From: Ficedula albicollis
Taxonomy: Eukaryota > Chordata > Aves > Passeriformes > Muscicapidae
Direction of reading: 5' to 3'
Length of the DNA: 64,000 nucleotides
NCBI RefSeq assembly: GCF_000247815.1
Contig: NC_021684.1
Span: 14,508,558 to 14,572,557 of the forward strand
Positions 35,961 to 49,139 of this stretch are shown one piece after another. Position 1 is the first letter of the stretch. Each line of letters opens with the position of its first letter. The notes under the pieces are model-generated. The model searched no databases and was not told the DNA's origin. It saw only the letters and a program-made list of their open reading frames with translations. The translations under genes and the position numbers were made by a program.

Positions 35961-38900
35961 TTTATCCTCATGTTGGCACCTGCAACGTGCAGGGTCTCTC
36001 TGAGGGGGTGTTTTGGTGTGCTGGGGGCAGCTGCTTGCCCCAGACTCTGTCCCTGCTCACCAGAAGCAGCTCCTGTTCCCTGCTGGGCACCTTGAAGCAT
36101 CAGGTCCTGTGGAGTTGGCTGATGGGGATGTGGTGGTGCCATGGCCTGGGACAGGGTGGCCCGGCAGTGGGGTCGCCTGCATGTGGCAGTGGATGGACAG
36201 GGTCTCTTGTGTTCTTTGCCCAGAGCTCAGCAAACCCACCCAGCACTGCTGCTCTGCCTCAAGGAGAAGTCAGGACATGCAGGGGCTGAGCCCCAGGCGC
36301 TGGTCTGGGGGTGCTTCAGCCGCTCTGCAGCGCTCACTGCGGGGCAGAAGAACGGGGAGCAAGGCTGCTCCTATGGCAAATAGCCACTGGGAGCGTGGTC
36401 TCTTGGCTGCCTGCCTGATGAGGCTATGTCTGATGGAGCCTGGGAAGCGAGCCCTTCTGGGAAGGACTCTGAGCTGATGGGCATGGGCTGTGCCATCGAG
36501 AAAATTGTTCCCGCCCCAGTCTGTGCGTTGGCATCCTCGGGACAGCGAGTGGGAACTCTTCTCTTGGCACTTCCCTGGGTCTCTAACTTCTTCCAACAGC
36601 CAGATATAAAAGCTGCCTTTGTCATGGTTGGAAGGCACAAGTAGAGCTCTTCTGGCTGCTGCGAGTGCACGTTGCTGTGTGTGTGTACACATACGTGCAA
36701 ACGCGGCTGGGTGCAAACAGAGCTCCTCTGACACGGCCAAAGTGGGCCAGACCTTGGAGATAGGGGGAGTAGGAGAAGGGTGCAGAGTGTGTTAACATTT
36801 AAGATGATCTAAGAAATTACTTTCTCTCCATTTGGCATGTATGTGTAAGTAGAATTAAGCACAGTTTAGTTTATGATACTTCAGAGTGTGGAAGACCTTA
36901 TTTTTTAAAATATACTTGACTGGCTTTTTGAATTGCTGAAATTCCATCTCTATTCAATTCATCTTATTACTCCCATCTTCCTTCTCTTCTCACCATGCCT
37001 CCAAACTACTCTCCACCTCTCTCTACCATTTCCAGTCTCAATTAATTGTCCATCTCTCCCTCAGACTCCTTTTATCAGCCTAATCATAATTTTAAACTTT
37101 AAAAGAAGACCAAATGCTCCAGTCAATTCTGTGTCCACTTCCATGTCCCCCGGCAGCCTCACAGACCTTGTTGCACTTGATCAGAACAGTCAAATCACAC
37201 CCCTTAACACCTCCCACTGGAGTCCTAGATTGCATCTGCAAGGAAATAAAGTTCATAGCCCAGCTGGTGACGCAGCGATTCTGGGCGATGGGTGGCTCTC
37301 GTGCCTGGGGGGAGGCTCTGTGGTGTTGCAGCACAGATGGCAGAGCTGTGGGAGTTCCTCAGAAAGGCTGCTAGGGTGGAGGTGGTGCAGGCTGAAAATG
37401 TCCTCAGCTTGTCCATGCAGTCCAGCCTTGAATTTTCTCTCTGGTTTGGGCGGTTTGGGGTGGCTCATGGTGACTCTGGGGTCAGCACGTCTTTGTTTGT
37501 GAACCTCTGCTGCTGGAATTCGTGTGTTTGTGGGTGCACACATGTGTGGGTCTGGAGGCAACTGAAGTGGCTGTGGGTTTCTCAGATGTGAAACTGTAGC
37601 TGCTGCAGAATTTATCTTTAGGTGTGCAGATCCAGTTTACCTGTACTCTGGCTCAGACATGAACCTCTTGAGGAGCAGGGACCTTATCTGACCTTCTCAA
37701 TTTCCTGCTTTGATGGTCACCTAACACCCAGAGAGAAGCTGCTGATTCTTCTGAATATTCACAGCACTGTTACATGTTTTCATTTGTATTTCCCATGTTC
37801 ATTGTAATCTTATTTGCAGACAAGAAATTGTGTTTTGAAGCCATTAAGAGACAACATTGGCTCAGGCCTGGGAAAGGTTAAGAGAAAGAAAAGAAACCAA
37901 GAAATTGACTTGTAGCAATTATGCAAGAGTTGCATTTTTTTAACTCTACTTTGGCAATAGAGCATATGGATCACACATCTGAGCTTGGAAAAATGCACAC
38001 AGCTGTACTGGGTGAGGCCTGGGTGTTTCCAGCTTTGAGTCAACTCATGGCATATGCTGGGGGCAGGGAAGAGCTGTTTAAAAGCTGTATTTGTTCTTGC
38101 TCCTCTTTAGTCCCATGGCTGTGACTCCACAGATCTTTGCATGAGAAGAATGTTCTTGTGAAGCTTATTTCTCAGATAATCCACTGTGGCACTACAACCA
38201 GTAGCAATGTCACAAACACTCTTACAACTTGATTTGAAAAAATAGCTCTCTTATACACGCACCTGACAATAATGAATAAGGAAAGATGAAAGAGAAGAAA
38301 TACATTCATTCGTCTCCCTGGATTAATTTCAGTCTTGTGACTCTCTTGCATGAAGCATGTGTTTAGACTGCTTTTATTGGGGTCTGCAAAAAGCAAGCAA
38401 GACAAGCAAGTTTGTCACTTTCAGTCTACTTGTTTGCACTTGCTGCCTCTCTGGAGCCCTAGAAGAGGAAATTAAGTGAAAAGCAAGGCTCTCCCCGTGC
38501 AGTGTCAAGGGTGTAGGAACTACCTGCTGTACTGAGGCTGTTACTGGCAAAAATATTTTTGTGAAAATGAGAACTTTGTATCTCTAGGCTGCAGGGGAGG
38601 ATGGGTGGTGGTGGTGGTGGGGTGTGTGTTTAATTGCATTGTAAATTGCCACAAACAACTTTCATTTGCAAACCCAAAGCAACCTGATACTTGTCCAGTT
38701 TCCTGTAAACTGTTGTGCAGTCCATAATTTCTTTCCCTGTATTCCTCCAAAAATAGCAGGGATGCAGAAGCTCCACCGTTGTGCCAGTCAGGAGATGCTG
38801 GGATTGCCTTGATGATTATCTGTAGGTTGCTGGTTTAAAATACCTTGCAGTGAGCTCCCATCTCCCCCAGCTTGCAGCTGTGTCTGGGCTGCTATGGCCA

Positions 38901-39440
38901 GGGGGTATTTGTGGCACAAAAGCCACTCTGGAACTTTGTGTAAGCCAGTGCAGATTTATCAGGGCACCTGTGAATCATTTATGTTGCAGGACAAATCTTG
39001 TGGACACAATGTTTTTTCCTAACAGGATGACTTGGAAGTGAATTTTAGGATGTTCAGAGAATTCAAGTGTCTCTTAGTTGTTTTATTTCTTGCCTTATGC
39101 AAAAAAAACCCCCAAACATTGTAGGCCTTACACAACTGGCTTTCATCACTGCTCATGAGCATCTTCATGGGATGTACCAAAGAGTTCCAAAGCATTGCAG
39201 GGCATTTGGGCAAAAAATCTCTGGGGGAAATTGGATGAAGGTGGTTTGAAAAATCTGTGTGTGGTGCACGTGGACCTAGCTAACTTTGCTTTGCTTCCTT
39301 GCCTTTACACAGTGATCACTTGACTGGTGAGCCAGGAAAAAAGCCAGGCTATTGCCTGCCTGGCAAGAGTCAAGCTTGCTTTGATGGTAGATATTCTGAA
39401 AGGGTTAGCACCTCTTGCCTTGCACACAGATGTGTGTTCA
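35961..39440. other. Unique noncoding DNA, no gene seen
   Basis: About 3.5 kb following the CpG island. Up to about 36750 the sequence is GC-rich with overlapping open frames on both strands (for example 36013-36477 + and 36270-36740 -), none with a domain. A frame at 36933-37502 (+) is also unremarkable. If a gene starts at the island and runs rightward, this stretch would be 5' UTR or the start of a long first intron. Confidence 0.5.
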
Positions 39441-39518
39441 GAAGGCAGAGGGAATCTGAATCTTGAAAGACTGATAATAGAAGGCAGAGGGAATCTGAAT
39501 CTTGAAAGACTTATTATC
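39441..39518 (+). repeat. Tandem duplication, 39-bp unit
   Basis: Copy 1 (39441-39479) and copy 2 (39480-39518) share GAAGGCAGAGGGAATCTGAA and TCTTGAAAGACT. Copy 1 ends CTGATAATA and copy 2 runs into TTATTATCAG, which is its reverse complement. The duplicate therefore carries an inverted pair at its right edge. Confidence 0.93.
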
Positions 39519-41722
39519 AGTCTTGTCTTTTGTCCTAGTGCTGATTGCTCATCTGGCCGTGGAGCGCTTTTGTTGGATTATATTTGCATGCATATGAATG
39601 GACATAAGTAGCTGCGTGCTTTCAAGTGTGCCCCAGAAAAGCCTAGATATCTTGAGATGCTGAAAATAAATGGGAAAGAAATAAGAAGGTAATGCTTGCA
39701 TGAAGCATGAGCGATTAGTAGTTTGCTCTGTCTAGTGTATTATGGGCCTGAGATGTTTATAGTTGCTTGAGAGTCTTCATTACATTTGCATATATTTGTT
39801 TGGTTTTTGCTTAACCAGAAGGCTGCTGGCTACTCTGGTATGGGCAGAGACTTAGTTGATGGAGCAGGGTTAGCTTGCTGAAGCTTGATGCTCTTCATGG
39901 ATGCAGGGTGGAAGGGCTGGGTGTTTGATCTTCTCTACCTGCATATTGAAAGAAAAGCCTTCAAAAAAAGTAATATTTCTTACTGCCTGGTGATTTTGCT
40001 TATACAATGCCAGGATCAGATGCTGTATTTAGTGCTGGGCCCATCCCTCTTGATGTGTAAGAAGCACATACACGTTAAAAATGTGTTGTCAAGTCTTTTG
40101 ATGTCTGGCTAGGGATGTAGGTACTTAGCTGTTGTAAACTGAGTCCCAGTTGCTACCTCAATGGTCTTGTATATGTAATGTCAGGTCAGTAAAACATGTG
40201 CCACTAAATCAAAAAATGTAAATCCATTTCTATGGTATTTTAATATTAGAAAGGTAATTACCATGTAACTAACCCTTCTCTGTAAGCTGTCATTAATTGG
40301 ATGATTTCTTATAGGCAGCTTAGCATAATGCATGCAAAATACTCTGCAGCTCTGGGCAGGCAAAAATTGCCACGATGAACCAACAAGATGTGAACATCCA
40401 AGAGACCTGAGCCCTGGGAACAGGCTTCATTTGTCCTTGGCTTTGGGCCTGCAACTTCTGAGCACTTATTGGGGTAATCTACAGGCAGGGAACTCTGTCA
40501 GACACGTTATTTTTATTAGGAAGAGGATTTTGCCATTGGACATCTGGCTCTGTGGTGTGCAATAAGAAGGACCTGAGAAGTTTTTGTAGTCTCACTGAAG
40601 CTATATGTCACTCTGCCATTGGGACTGGCCCAAAGGCAGCAGAAGCACTAGCAGTGCCTACATGGTGTTTTACCTTGTGGTCTTAAAGTCTCAACTTCTG
40701 TGAGACTCATGATTCTGAAACCTCTGGCTTTGATAGAAGATACGGTTTTAGATCAAGGTAGCAGAAGAAAGATGGGAGCTCTAAACCCAGAACACAAGTG
40801 AAAGAACAGGAAATGTGTCTTGTGGCCCCATGCTTTATGCAGTCTGCAGAGAGCTGGCTGCTGTGCTGTTCACATCCCTGATTATCTGCATGCGTATCTG
40901 GTTGGAAACTGAGAACTGTGCTTATCAGCAAGTTGCTGTTAAAATGGTACAAATGCTGATACAGGGGAAGAGAAAAGGTCAGCAGTGCCTGGCCACATTG
41001 CAAATAAATGACATCTTTCATCTGGAAAATGCCTGCCATTTTCCATTGTAGGACCATGTTGTGATCGTGGAAGAGCTGATTTTAAAAGGTTGCCTGATAA
41101 TTCATTTAAATCCTGATGTTTCTCAAGCAGCCAGAGTATGACCTGGTATAAAACAGTTACGTAGGGTTAGCACATATAGTTGAGAGACTGGGCTCCAGGA
41201 GCAGGACTTTTTGGAGTTGCATGCTGCTGCTGTGGAAGTATCTGGGAGAAACTGGTAAAATCTCATGGTAAGACATTTCAATGTCTGCTCTTATCCGAGT
41301 GTGGCTGTTTGAAGCATTAGGAATAGAAAATGAGGAAAGAGACTCATTAATGCTAAATTTGATTATATATGCAAACCAGGTTTCTATGAAAAGAAGAACA
41401 AAAATGATCTGACTTTCAAACTAGCAATAAGATGAGTGGAGATAGAGGGTTCTGCTATTAGACAAACACAGTTAAAGTCTCCTTGACAATTTTTATGAGG
41501 GCGATGTTTCAGTCATCACTCCTGTAAATCAGCATCTGCATAATTGGAGCTCTGGGTAAAAGCCCTGCATGTTGACATCTCTGGATTCAGATGTTGCAGT
41601 TGGGAGAGGACAGGCTTGGAGATGCTTCTGATAAAACCCTTTTTATGATTTGGCTGGTGGCTTAACCTGCGTTCACGGCAGGTGTGATCCCAAGGCGCAG
41701 GAGATGTTGCTTGGTGAAGTTC
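39519..41722. other. Unique noncoding DNA, no gene seen
   Basis: About 2.2 kb of AT-leaning DNA. An octamer-like stretch ATTTGCATGCATATGAA occurs near 39582-39598, with a second ATTTGCAT near 39784. No exon or RNA gene is recognised. Confidence 0.5.
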
Positions 41723-41816
41723 TCCACTCTGCTCCAGGGGAGGAGAGGACCTTGAGCAGGGAGAGGTCCACTCTGCTCCAGGGGAGGAGAGGACCTTGTC
41801 CTGAGCAGGGAGAGAG
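41723..41816 (+). repeat. Tandem duplication, 44-bp unit
   Basis: Copy 1 (41723-41766) and copy 2 (41767-41816) share TCCACTCTGCTCCAGGGGAG and GAGAGGACCTTG. Copy 2 has a 5-base insertion (TCCTG) before GAGCAGGGAGAG. The open frames through it on both strands repeat the same peptide twice for this reason and are not genes. Confidence 0.92.
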
Positions 41817-41959
41817 GAGAGGCAGGGAGCAGCAAACACTCTGCGCAGGGCTGATGGTGGAAGACAAACCTGCACCTCTGCAAGTCCAGCTTTCCCCTTG
41901 GGCACTGGATAAAAACGCTTCTAAGCATGGGCCTGGGGTGCATGGAAAACAGCACTTGG

Positions 41960-41977
41960 CTGTCTGTCTGTCTGTCC
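41960..41977 (+). repeat. (CTGT)n microsatellite
   Basis: Four CTGT units in a row. Short and of ordinary type. Confidence 0.85.
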
Positions 41978-44367
41978 AGCCCAGCAGCTGCCAGGGGCGT
42001 CTTCATGGATTTTACTCCTGGTGGAGGGATCTCCAGAGTGCTGTAAAGAACACTATAGAAAGGAACATACAGTGTGGAGATACTGTTTAAGGTGTTTGTT
42101 CAAAGTGGCATATGTGCTGCAAAGTGTGACATTGTTGCTAAGGTGACAGCTTGCTTGCTTTTTGGCAAAAGCAAAAGAATACTGAATATAGGCAAACTGT
42201 AAGCTTTTGCTTCAATTTGCACAGTTTTATCTTCTGGCCATTGCATAGACTTCTCAGGTGTGTGTTTGGAAGCAGTGTTTGCCCATTCTGAATAGTTCAC
42301 TCAGTTAAAAAAGCTAATAGTGCTTCCCATTCCTATGGAAAATCCTAAATCACATTAAATGATTCAAATTATTATAATTGTAGCTATTATTTATGTCATT
42401 GAAAGGCTTTGATATATAACATTTATTTAAGTAAGGAAGTATTCTCTAAGAATATTTTATATAACAAAAATATTAGATGTTGTGTCATTAGCAGCCTATG
42501 GATTCAGGCACATCCATGAGTGCATGCTCCAGGTTTTTGGATGGGATATTTGCACACTTTTGCAAGTGCTCAAACCTAAGCTGGAATGGGTGGTGTGGGG
42601 AGAACTCCTGTGGGTCAGGCTCAGAGGTGGGTTGTGGTGGAAGGGAGCAGAATCTCGTGTTAGACAGCTTGGTGTGGTGAAGTATTTTCATTATGCTGCC
42701 AGGGGAGAAGGATCAGCAGAGGATTAGACTGGTGTGGCCCCTGAGGAGAGAGGGTTTTCCAGATGAGCAGCCATCTGTGGCATGAAGCAAATGTTATGGA
42801 CCTCAGTGTTGAGAGCAAAGCAGAAAGGTCTCCCAAGATGAATGTCAGCTTTGGCCCTTTAAGCAGCAGGGTGGGTGCATGACCCAGGAAAAAAGGCTCA
42901 GGCTGAAAGCAATGTGCTCACTTCCCTTTATTGTTTTACCTTTCCTTTTTTTCTGATGTTCTAATAGGCAGATAAATGTGTTTCTCTGAGCAAGCTGTTC
43001 TGGGATGCCTTAGCATCTGGGAGAAGGCTGTGTTAGAGGCAGAGCCTGTGGGAGCTGTGAGCTAATACTGTGGGGAGCAGAAAGTGCTGCAGCCTGAGGC
43101 TTGGGATAAACATTGTGGGGAGCTGTCAGGGCTCCTGGTCCTGGGGAAGTGCTGGTGCAGATGTTCCAGCCCAGTTTGGCAGGGCCATTGCAAGGCAGAA
43201 GTGAGTGTGGATGTTTTCAGTGATCAGACCATGACACAGGGGGCTTTTGATGGATTGGAGAAGCCTCTTTTATTAGAAGAACCCATCCTAGTCACTGAAA
43301 TGTGCAGGAGGGAGGTAGTGTTAAGGAAGCAGGAAGATTTCAATGAAATGTTATACATTTTCAGAGGAGAAGTGTACAGTCCCAGACCTGCTGTCAGAAA
43401 TAAATCTGATTTGACTCTCCTGCAAAAGTCCCAACCTGTCAACCTGATCTTTATTCTATAAGAAATATCAGAGCCTGCTGTGAACAGCCTGACTGAATAG
43501 TCACTAGAAGTACTCAAAAGTCTGAAGTATTGAGGGTGAAATTCTGCCCAGATGATTTCCAAATGAAATGCTACCCAACATCAGCAAGATCATTGATACA
43601 TCAGAAAGTAATTTATAGTAACAGCTCTACAGTAGCTCTTTGAATTTCAAAGAGAAGTTTACTGTGTTTGTCCTCAGTCTTCTCTTTTCCTGATGTTAAT
43701 GCTCTGCTCTCCCATGTAATTTCTCAGCTGATGCAAATCCAGAGTATCTTTGCCTTGAAGTGATAAACCCCAGCTCAAACCCTTTGTCACATGCATGTTG
43801 GGTGCTTGTATTGGAGCCCCATGTTTGACACTGCATTTGACAATTTTCATATCAGGTGAAAAGCCTCTGTGGCATCCCCAAACAGTATTAAAGAAGTAGC
43901 AAAGTCTTCCTTTCTAGGTTCCCAAAAACCAAGGAGACATCTGGCTTCTTGGTTCAGCCTCCCTGAAGTGGGCTGTATGGTCTATGGCTGCCTTAAGCAT
44001 TTAGCCCAAAATACCCCAGAAAGCCAGGAAATATCTTACAGTTATTGAACAAGCAAACTTGAGCATTATTTGAACTGTTTTCAGAATAATCTTCTCCCTG
44101 GCTGTGTGCTGGAGGTATGCTCAAAGCAAAACGAAACAAGACAAGGTTTTATTTGGTTTTGCATCTTCATGCAAGTCTAAAACCACATTGTTGTGTACCC
44201 CTGTTCCTCCCCACACAGAGGCTATGTTGCACACAGAACACCACTCCTTTGCATCAGTTTTTTACCCCGTTTCAAACAGCCTTTGTATGGAGGGAGGGGT
44301 GTCTTGAAGTGGTTGAACATGGCAAGGTCACACCTCGCTGTTGGGACTGTAAGGGGGAATGATGCTC
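41978..44367. other. Unique noncoding DNA, no gene seen
   Basis: About 2.4 kb. The + strand is strongly G/T-rich in parts (42560-42680 and 43020-43330). The 43084-43461 + frame (125 codons) has no recognisable domain. A small perfect hairpin CTCTTTGA-ATT-TCAAAGAG lies near 43636-43654. Confidence 0.5.
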
Positions 44368-44473
44368 TTGGGTGTATCTTGTGCCCAGCCCAAGGGGCTC
44401 AGGTTTGATACTGGAAATTGTTGGGTGTATCTTGTGCCCAGCCCAAGGGGCTTAGGTTTGATACTGGAAATTA
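44368..44473 (+). repeat. Tandem duplication, 53-bp unit
   Basis: Copy 1 (44368-44420) and copy 2 (44421-44473) begin TTGGGTGTATCTTGTGCCCA and end TTGATACTGGAAATT. I see two differences (GGGGCTCAGG versus GGGGCTTAGG, and the last base). They abut directly. A short repeat of ATTACTGCTTATTACTGC follows. Confidence 0.94.
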
Positions 44474-47400
44474 TTACTGCTTATTACTGCAGAATATGTA
44501 TATAGGAATAATTGTCCTTTGAAGCTGAGCAGTTTCTCTTAGTGTTTTTTGAAAGCCAAAGCAAGTGTGGGATTCCCCCACCGCCAAATGCAGCAGCTGA
44601 TAAACCCGGCAGAACTCTCCTGATTGCCATCTCCAAGGGCAGTCAGCTGGAATGGAATTGGGACCCGGTCTGAAGGAAGATGCCTGCCAAAAAATTAAAC
44701 AATGGATGCCTTCCTGTTTAATTTTAACATTTTAATTAAATTCTTCGCTGCTGTGTGCCTTTGATCTTGGTGAGCTGATACACATGGTGTGTGCTGTTGT
44801 GTCGTTGCAGCGTTTTGTCCTAATCTTTCACGCAGATGCAAGGATGCACTTGAGGATGGATAAAAGTGCAAAAGCTGCTCACTGCCAAGTACTGACTGCA
44901 TTGCAAGCTGCCTTTTCCAACTGGTCACCCATGGGCATGTGGACAGAGGGATCACTCACAAGTATGGCTCAGTAGAGTTTCTCTCCAAACATATTCACTC
45001 CCTTTTATTAATCTTCTGTGAATGGTGCTGCAAGAAGAGTTTCCTTGATGGAATTACTCATTGAGAGGGTTGAGGCCAAGAGTGGAGATTTTACTGCGAA
45101 AGGGATTTAATTTCAAGTGGAATAATTAATAAACTTTGATTCTTGAGTCAGAGAGCAGAAGCAATGCTGTATGTTGTTGGATGAGCACATCCATCGATTA
45201 ATCCCAGCCAAGTGCCCAGTTCGGGAGCATTTGGCAGGCAGCTGGCTTGCCTTGCAGCCAGGCACAGAGCAGCAGGAAAGGTATTGGAAAGAGTTTCCTT
45301 TGGATTATAAGCTGGGGCAGGTGATTGAGGATCATGTGGAGTATTTGTCCTGTGTGATTTGGGTTGTACCTAAGATGTCAGGGAAGAAACTGTCATTGCT
45401 GCATCAAAAGGAGTCATTGGTAGAGCTGGTTTTGGAAAAGAAATTTAATTCTTAATCTCAATATCCTTTGAAAACTAACACTTTGGTGAGATCATGAATG
45501 GAGGAATATTTGTGACAGAAACTACAATATTTTAACAAAATATTTCTGTAAAGAGCTATTCTCTACAGAAATAGTTGTATTCTCCTCCTCTGCACATCCT
45601 GCTGAGATGCCCCAGGCTCACTCCTTCTGGAGGAGCCAGTGATGGGACCCTTCTGCCCATTGGAACAGTGCAGTCTGACTGGCACCTGATTTCCAGAGCA
45701 GGGGCAGCGTGAGGGGCCAAACCCAAAAACTGTGCTGAAGGCACAGCAAAGGTGTTCCTGGGGTAGATGTTGCAAGCCCTTAGCACTGGCACTTAGAAAG
45801 AAAAGTCAAGATTTTTTGGAGAGATGACAACTCTTTAGGAAAAAGCCAAGTGAGTCTAAAATGCAGGAAACTGTTGTGGTAGAGAATTGTCATCTGACAC
45901 GTAAGTGCATGGTGCACGCTGGTGTTGTAGACTGTGCATACACTGTGTGCCTAGCCCTTTTCTGGCCGACTGTGGAGTTTCTCAGAGCTGTGCAGGGGTG
46001 GTACAGTCCACTCAGCAGAGAATCAGCATTCCTCAGCCTCTGTGTTTTGCAGCGTTGGCTCCATGGCTGCGCACGGTCCCTGTCGCTCGTGGCAGGCAGC
46101 TCTGCGGAGAGGGCGCCTGTTCCAGCACAAAATCTGTGCCTGTCCAGATTGTGAGGCCCTGGCAGGCAGCAGGAGCTGGCTCCACGGTGGGCTGACATAT
46201 GCAGGGGATGCTGGCTGTGCCACGGGGTATGAGCCTCCTGCCACTGCTGCTTCCCGGGCAGGGATGATGCCATGGAAATCATGGAAATCAGCTCCTTGCC
46301 TGTGGTCCTCTGCAGCCCAGTGGTGGTCCCCACTGCAGAGACAAATGCTGTCACCACTTTTTTTCCCCTTCTCTTTTTCATCCTCTCCACCACAGCTTTC
46401 ACAGCAGAATGACAGCAACAGGAGAGGGAGACTGGGTTTGGGTCTCATGGCAGAACTCATCCAGCACAGCTTCTGTTGCTGAGAAATCAAATAGAAAAGC
46501 TCTTTCTGCCATACATCTCACCATGGCATAGTTAACTCATTTCTAAAAATGGCTTTCCCTCTTCTAATTTGTGCGCTCATTAGTGCTGGCCACCCATGGG
46601 TGCAGCATTGTTTGTTCATGCAGCTGGAGGGGCTCTGACAGAGCTCATAAATGTTCATTGTGCAGCTTAATCCCCCAAAAGTAGTGACTCAGCAGTGATC
46701 AGACGTCTCTCATGGGACAAATAGTTCCCAGCTATTCCCAAATGGCACTGAAACCCACGTGTCACTGGGCTGCCAAGAGGCAGGGCTTGAGTACCCCACA
46801 TCTGTATTGCTTCTGCACAGAGAGATTGCTAAGCATGTCCTGGGTTAGGACAAGAGTACACTTGCTTCGTTTAAAAGAGAATTTATTTTTTTTCTGGGGA
46901 TTTTTACACTCCACCCCATGATGCTCTTTGGGATGCATTCAGCTTTCTCTTCTGAATAGGGCTCCAGATGATGGAAATAAATTATCATAAATTAGAATAG
47001 ATTGCACTCTTCAGCATCTCTACATCTGTCATTATGTTTCTTTAACAGTTCAGTTTAACATTTATACACACTCTGACAGCAGCTACTGGTGTGTATGCTA
47101 TAAATATTGGCTTGCAGAAGACATTAATGGAGTTTAGGTAAACGTTTGATGCTGCTGAGATTCTGTTCCATATGGTGGTACACAGAAAAATGAGATTCAA
47201 CACTCCACATATAGTGGTCACATATTCCTATGGACTGGCCTCCTGGCATTGCAGCAGCTCACCACTCCACCAAGAAAATGCAGGTGCCTTCAAAGAGGAA
47301 GGTGAGATTCTTGCACTCTGTTCTGTTTTTTACCCCCTCTATTTGTCTGTGATGTTTAAAGCCAACATGTAGCGTGTAGAAATGGGAAGTGCTTTTGAAA

Positions 47401-47766
47401 AAGAGATGTCTCACAGAAGCAGCAGACAGGCAACAAGGTGTGGGAATGCTCTGCTTGGAACATGTCTAAAGAAAACCCATGGGATTATATGGCCCAGGTG
47501 CCATTTTTCTAGACAGTAACTGAGTGGCAGGGTGAAAATGTTGTGCATTGGTTGGTCACAGTTGCTAAACCTCTAAATTTTTGACTCTACCCTGATGCAG
47601 CTATCACCAAAACTGCATGGGGGGAGCGTGGCATGAGGGTTTGAGGAGTCTGGCTTGCATCCCTCTGACTTACAGGAGGACAATCATGACAAGAGGCAGG
47701 AAGAAATATATTCTGGTTCCTCTAGTGTTCCTTCTGCAGTTCAACAGAATTTGGGTGTCTCCCATA
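44474..47766. other. Unique noncoding DNA, no gene seen
   Basis: About 3.3 kb. The block near 44600-44760 (AAAAAATTAAACAATGGATG, and TTTAATTTTAACATTTTAAT) and the block near 46960-47010 (GGAAATAAATTATCATAAAT) look like homeobox-type AT-rich regulatory DNA. Open frames near 45890-46490 on both strands overlap and lack domains. A 9-base direct repeat (ATGGAAATC) sits near 46272. Confidence 0.45.
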
Positions 47767-47867
47767 GGTTTGGGGTTTTTTGCTTTGTTGGCTTGGTGGT
47801 TTGTTGTGGTGGGGTTTTTTGTTGGTTTTTGGGGGTTTTTTGGATTTTGTTGGTTTGGATTTTTTGC
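47767..47867 (+). repeat. G/T-only low-complexity tract
   Basis: For about 100 bases the + strand is almost purely G and T, with only two C and very few A. It includes four or more G-runs (TTTGGGGTTTTTT, GGTGGGGTTTTTT, TTTTTGGGGGTTTTTT). The strand bias is extreme. The G-runs could form a loose G-quadruplex. Confidence 0.88.
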
Positions 47868-49052
47868 CAGTTGTAACACTGATCTCTGATTAGTGCAGCC
47901 TGCTGATGTGTGGCCGTGTCCTCTGCAGTTTCTCTGATTTACCCCCTTTCAGACTAGAAGGAAGGTAGGAGGTCTGTGGCAGGCTCAGCACTGCAGAGGG
48001 GCAGTTGGGGTGAAGCAGCCCAGCCCCTGCTCCAGATGTGGCGCCCTGGGAAACATCTGGCTCGTTCTGGCCCTGGGGCACATCTGCTGCAGAGAGCAGT
48101 GCCTGCTGCATTTGCCCCTGTGTAATGCAATGTAAGTAATGAAGTAACCATAATGCACAAACTGACTCAAAGCAGGGCAATCTGAGGAGAAAGTGCTCTT
48201 CACACTGTAAATTGCTAAAGGTCTTTATGGTGCCAGTGAATTAAAAATCAGAGAAGAAAAAACCCTCCAGTGCTGTAAGTTCAAGATGAATCTTTTAAAA
48301 GCTGCTGGTGGGGAGGGGAAGAGATAACTTATCTGAATGGAAATGTATTTAAACTCTGTGTCTTGTACAGTTCTGGGTTGCTGCAAAGCAAACAGTGTGT
48401 TCTCTGTCACTTGGAGAGCTGGAGACATTTTTGTACAGACTGAATAGGTTTCTGTGTTGATGTTACCCCTTTTGATCTTAATTGTTAGTCAGGTTTTCAG
48501 TCCTTTGCAGGTTATTTCTTTGAAAAGAGGTTGCTTCAGATGTTTTAGTGACTCACTCTTGTTTATTCACACTGGCAGTACAGAGGAGCCTGGTGTGCTC
48601 CTGCATCCTGTGAGTGTCTGCAGCCACCTTCCCCCTGACTGGGCAGAAACCCCTCTCTTACCTTTGAGTTTCCAGGCTTTTTAATTGTTCTGACTGCTTG
48701 TGTGGTTCTTCTGCCTCAACTTTCCTCTGCTTTTTTGTTCCTGTGGAGGAAAAAAAGAAAGTTTTGTGAAACCATTAGCAAAACCTTTTTGCCCAGAGCA
48801 AAACCTTGCCCGTGAATTTCCTTTGAACACTTACTTTTGTCTGAGCTTGAGGCTGGCATTTAGGTCTCTTGAATGGTGCTTTAAAGGAACTAAACTGTAC
48901 TTAAAGAAAGGCAGCATTTACATTGGCCTGATGCTAAAGACATTTTAGCCCAGCCAATGAGGTTTTATGGTGAGCCTTGGTCCAGCAAGGAGCCCTTCAG
49001 CCTTCTCCGAGCTGAAAGAGAAGCTGGATTCTGGGGAGCAGTTTCAGAGCAT
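47868..49052. other. Unique noncoding DNA, no gene seen
   Basis: About 1.2 kb with no exon, RNA gene or transposon recognised. Three overlapping - strand frames near 47890-48203 have no domain. Confidence 0.5.
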
Positions 49053-49139
49053 TGTAACTCTTTTATCATTGTTTATTGTATTTTTTTTTTTTTGTAACTC
49101 TTTTATCATTGTTTATTGTATTTTTATTTTTTTTTTTGC
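49053..49139 (+). repeat. Tandem duplication, 40-bp unit ending in poly-T
   Basis: Copy 1 (49053-49092) and copy 2 (49093-49132) share TGTAACTCTTTTATCATTGT and TTATTGTATTTTT. Each ends in a T run (copy 2 extends to 49138, with one A). The T runs may have provided homology for slippage. Confidence 0.92.

Noticed and set aside
36013..36740. Overlapping frames just right of the CpG island as a first coding exon
   Set aside because: Frames on both strands are open for similar lengths, none has a recognisable N-terminus or domain, and no clear donor ends them.
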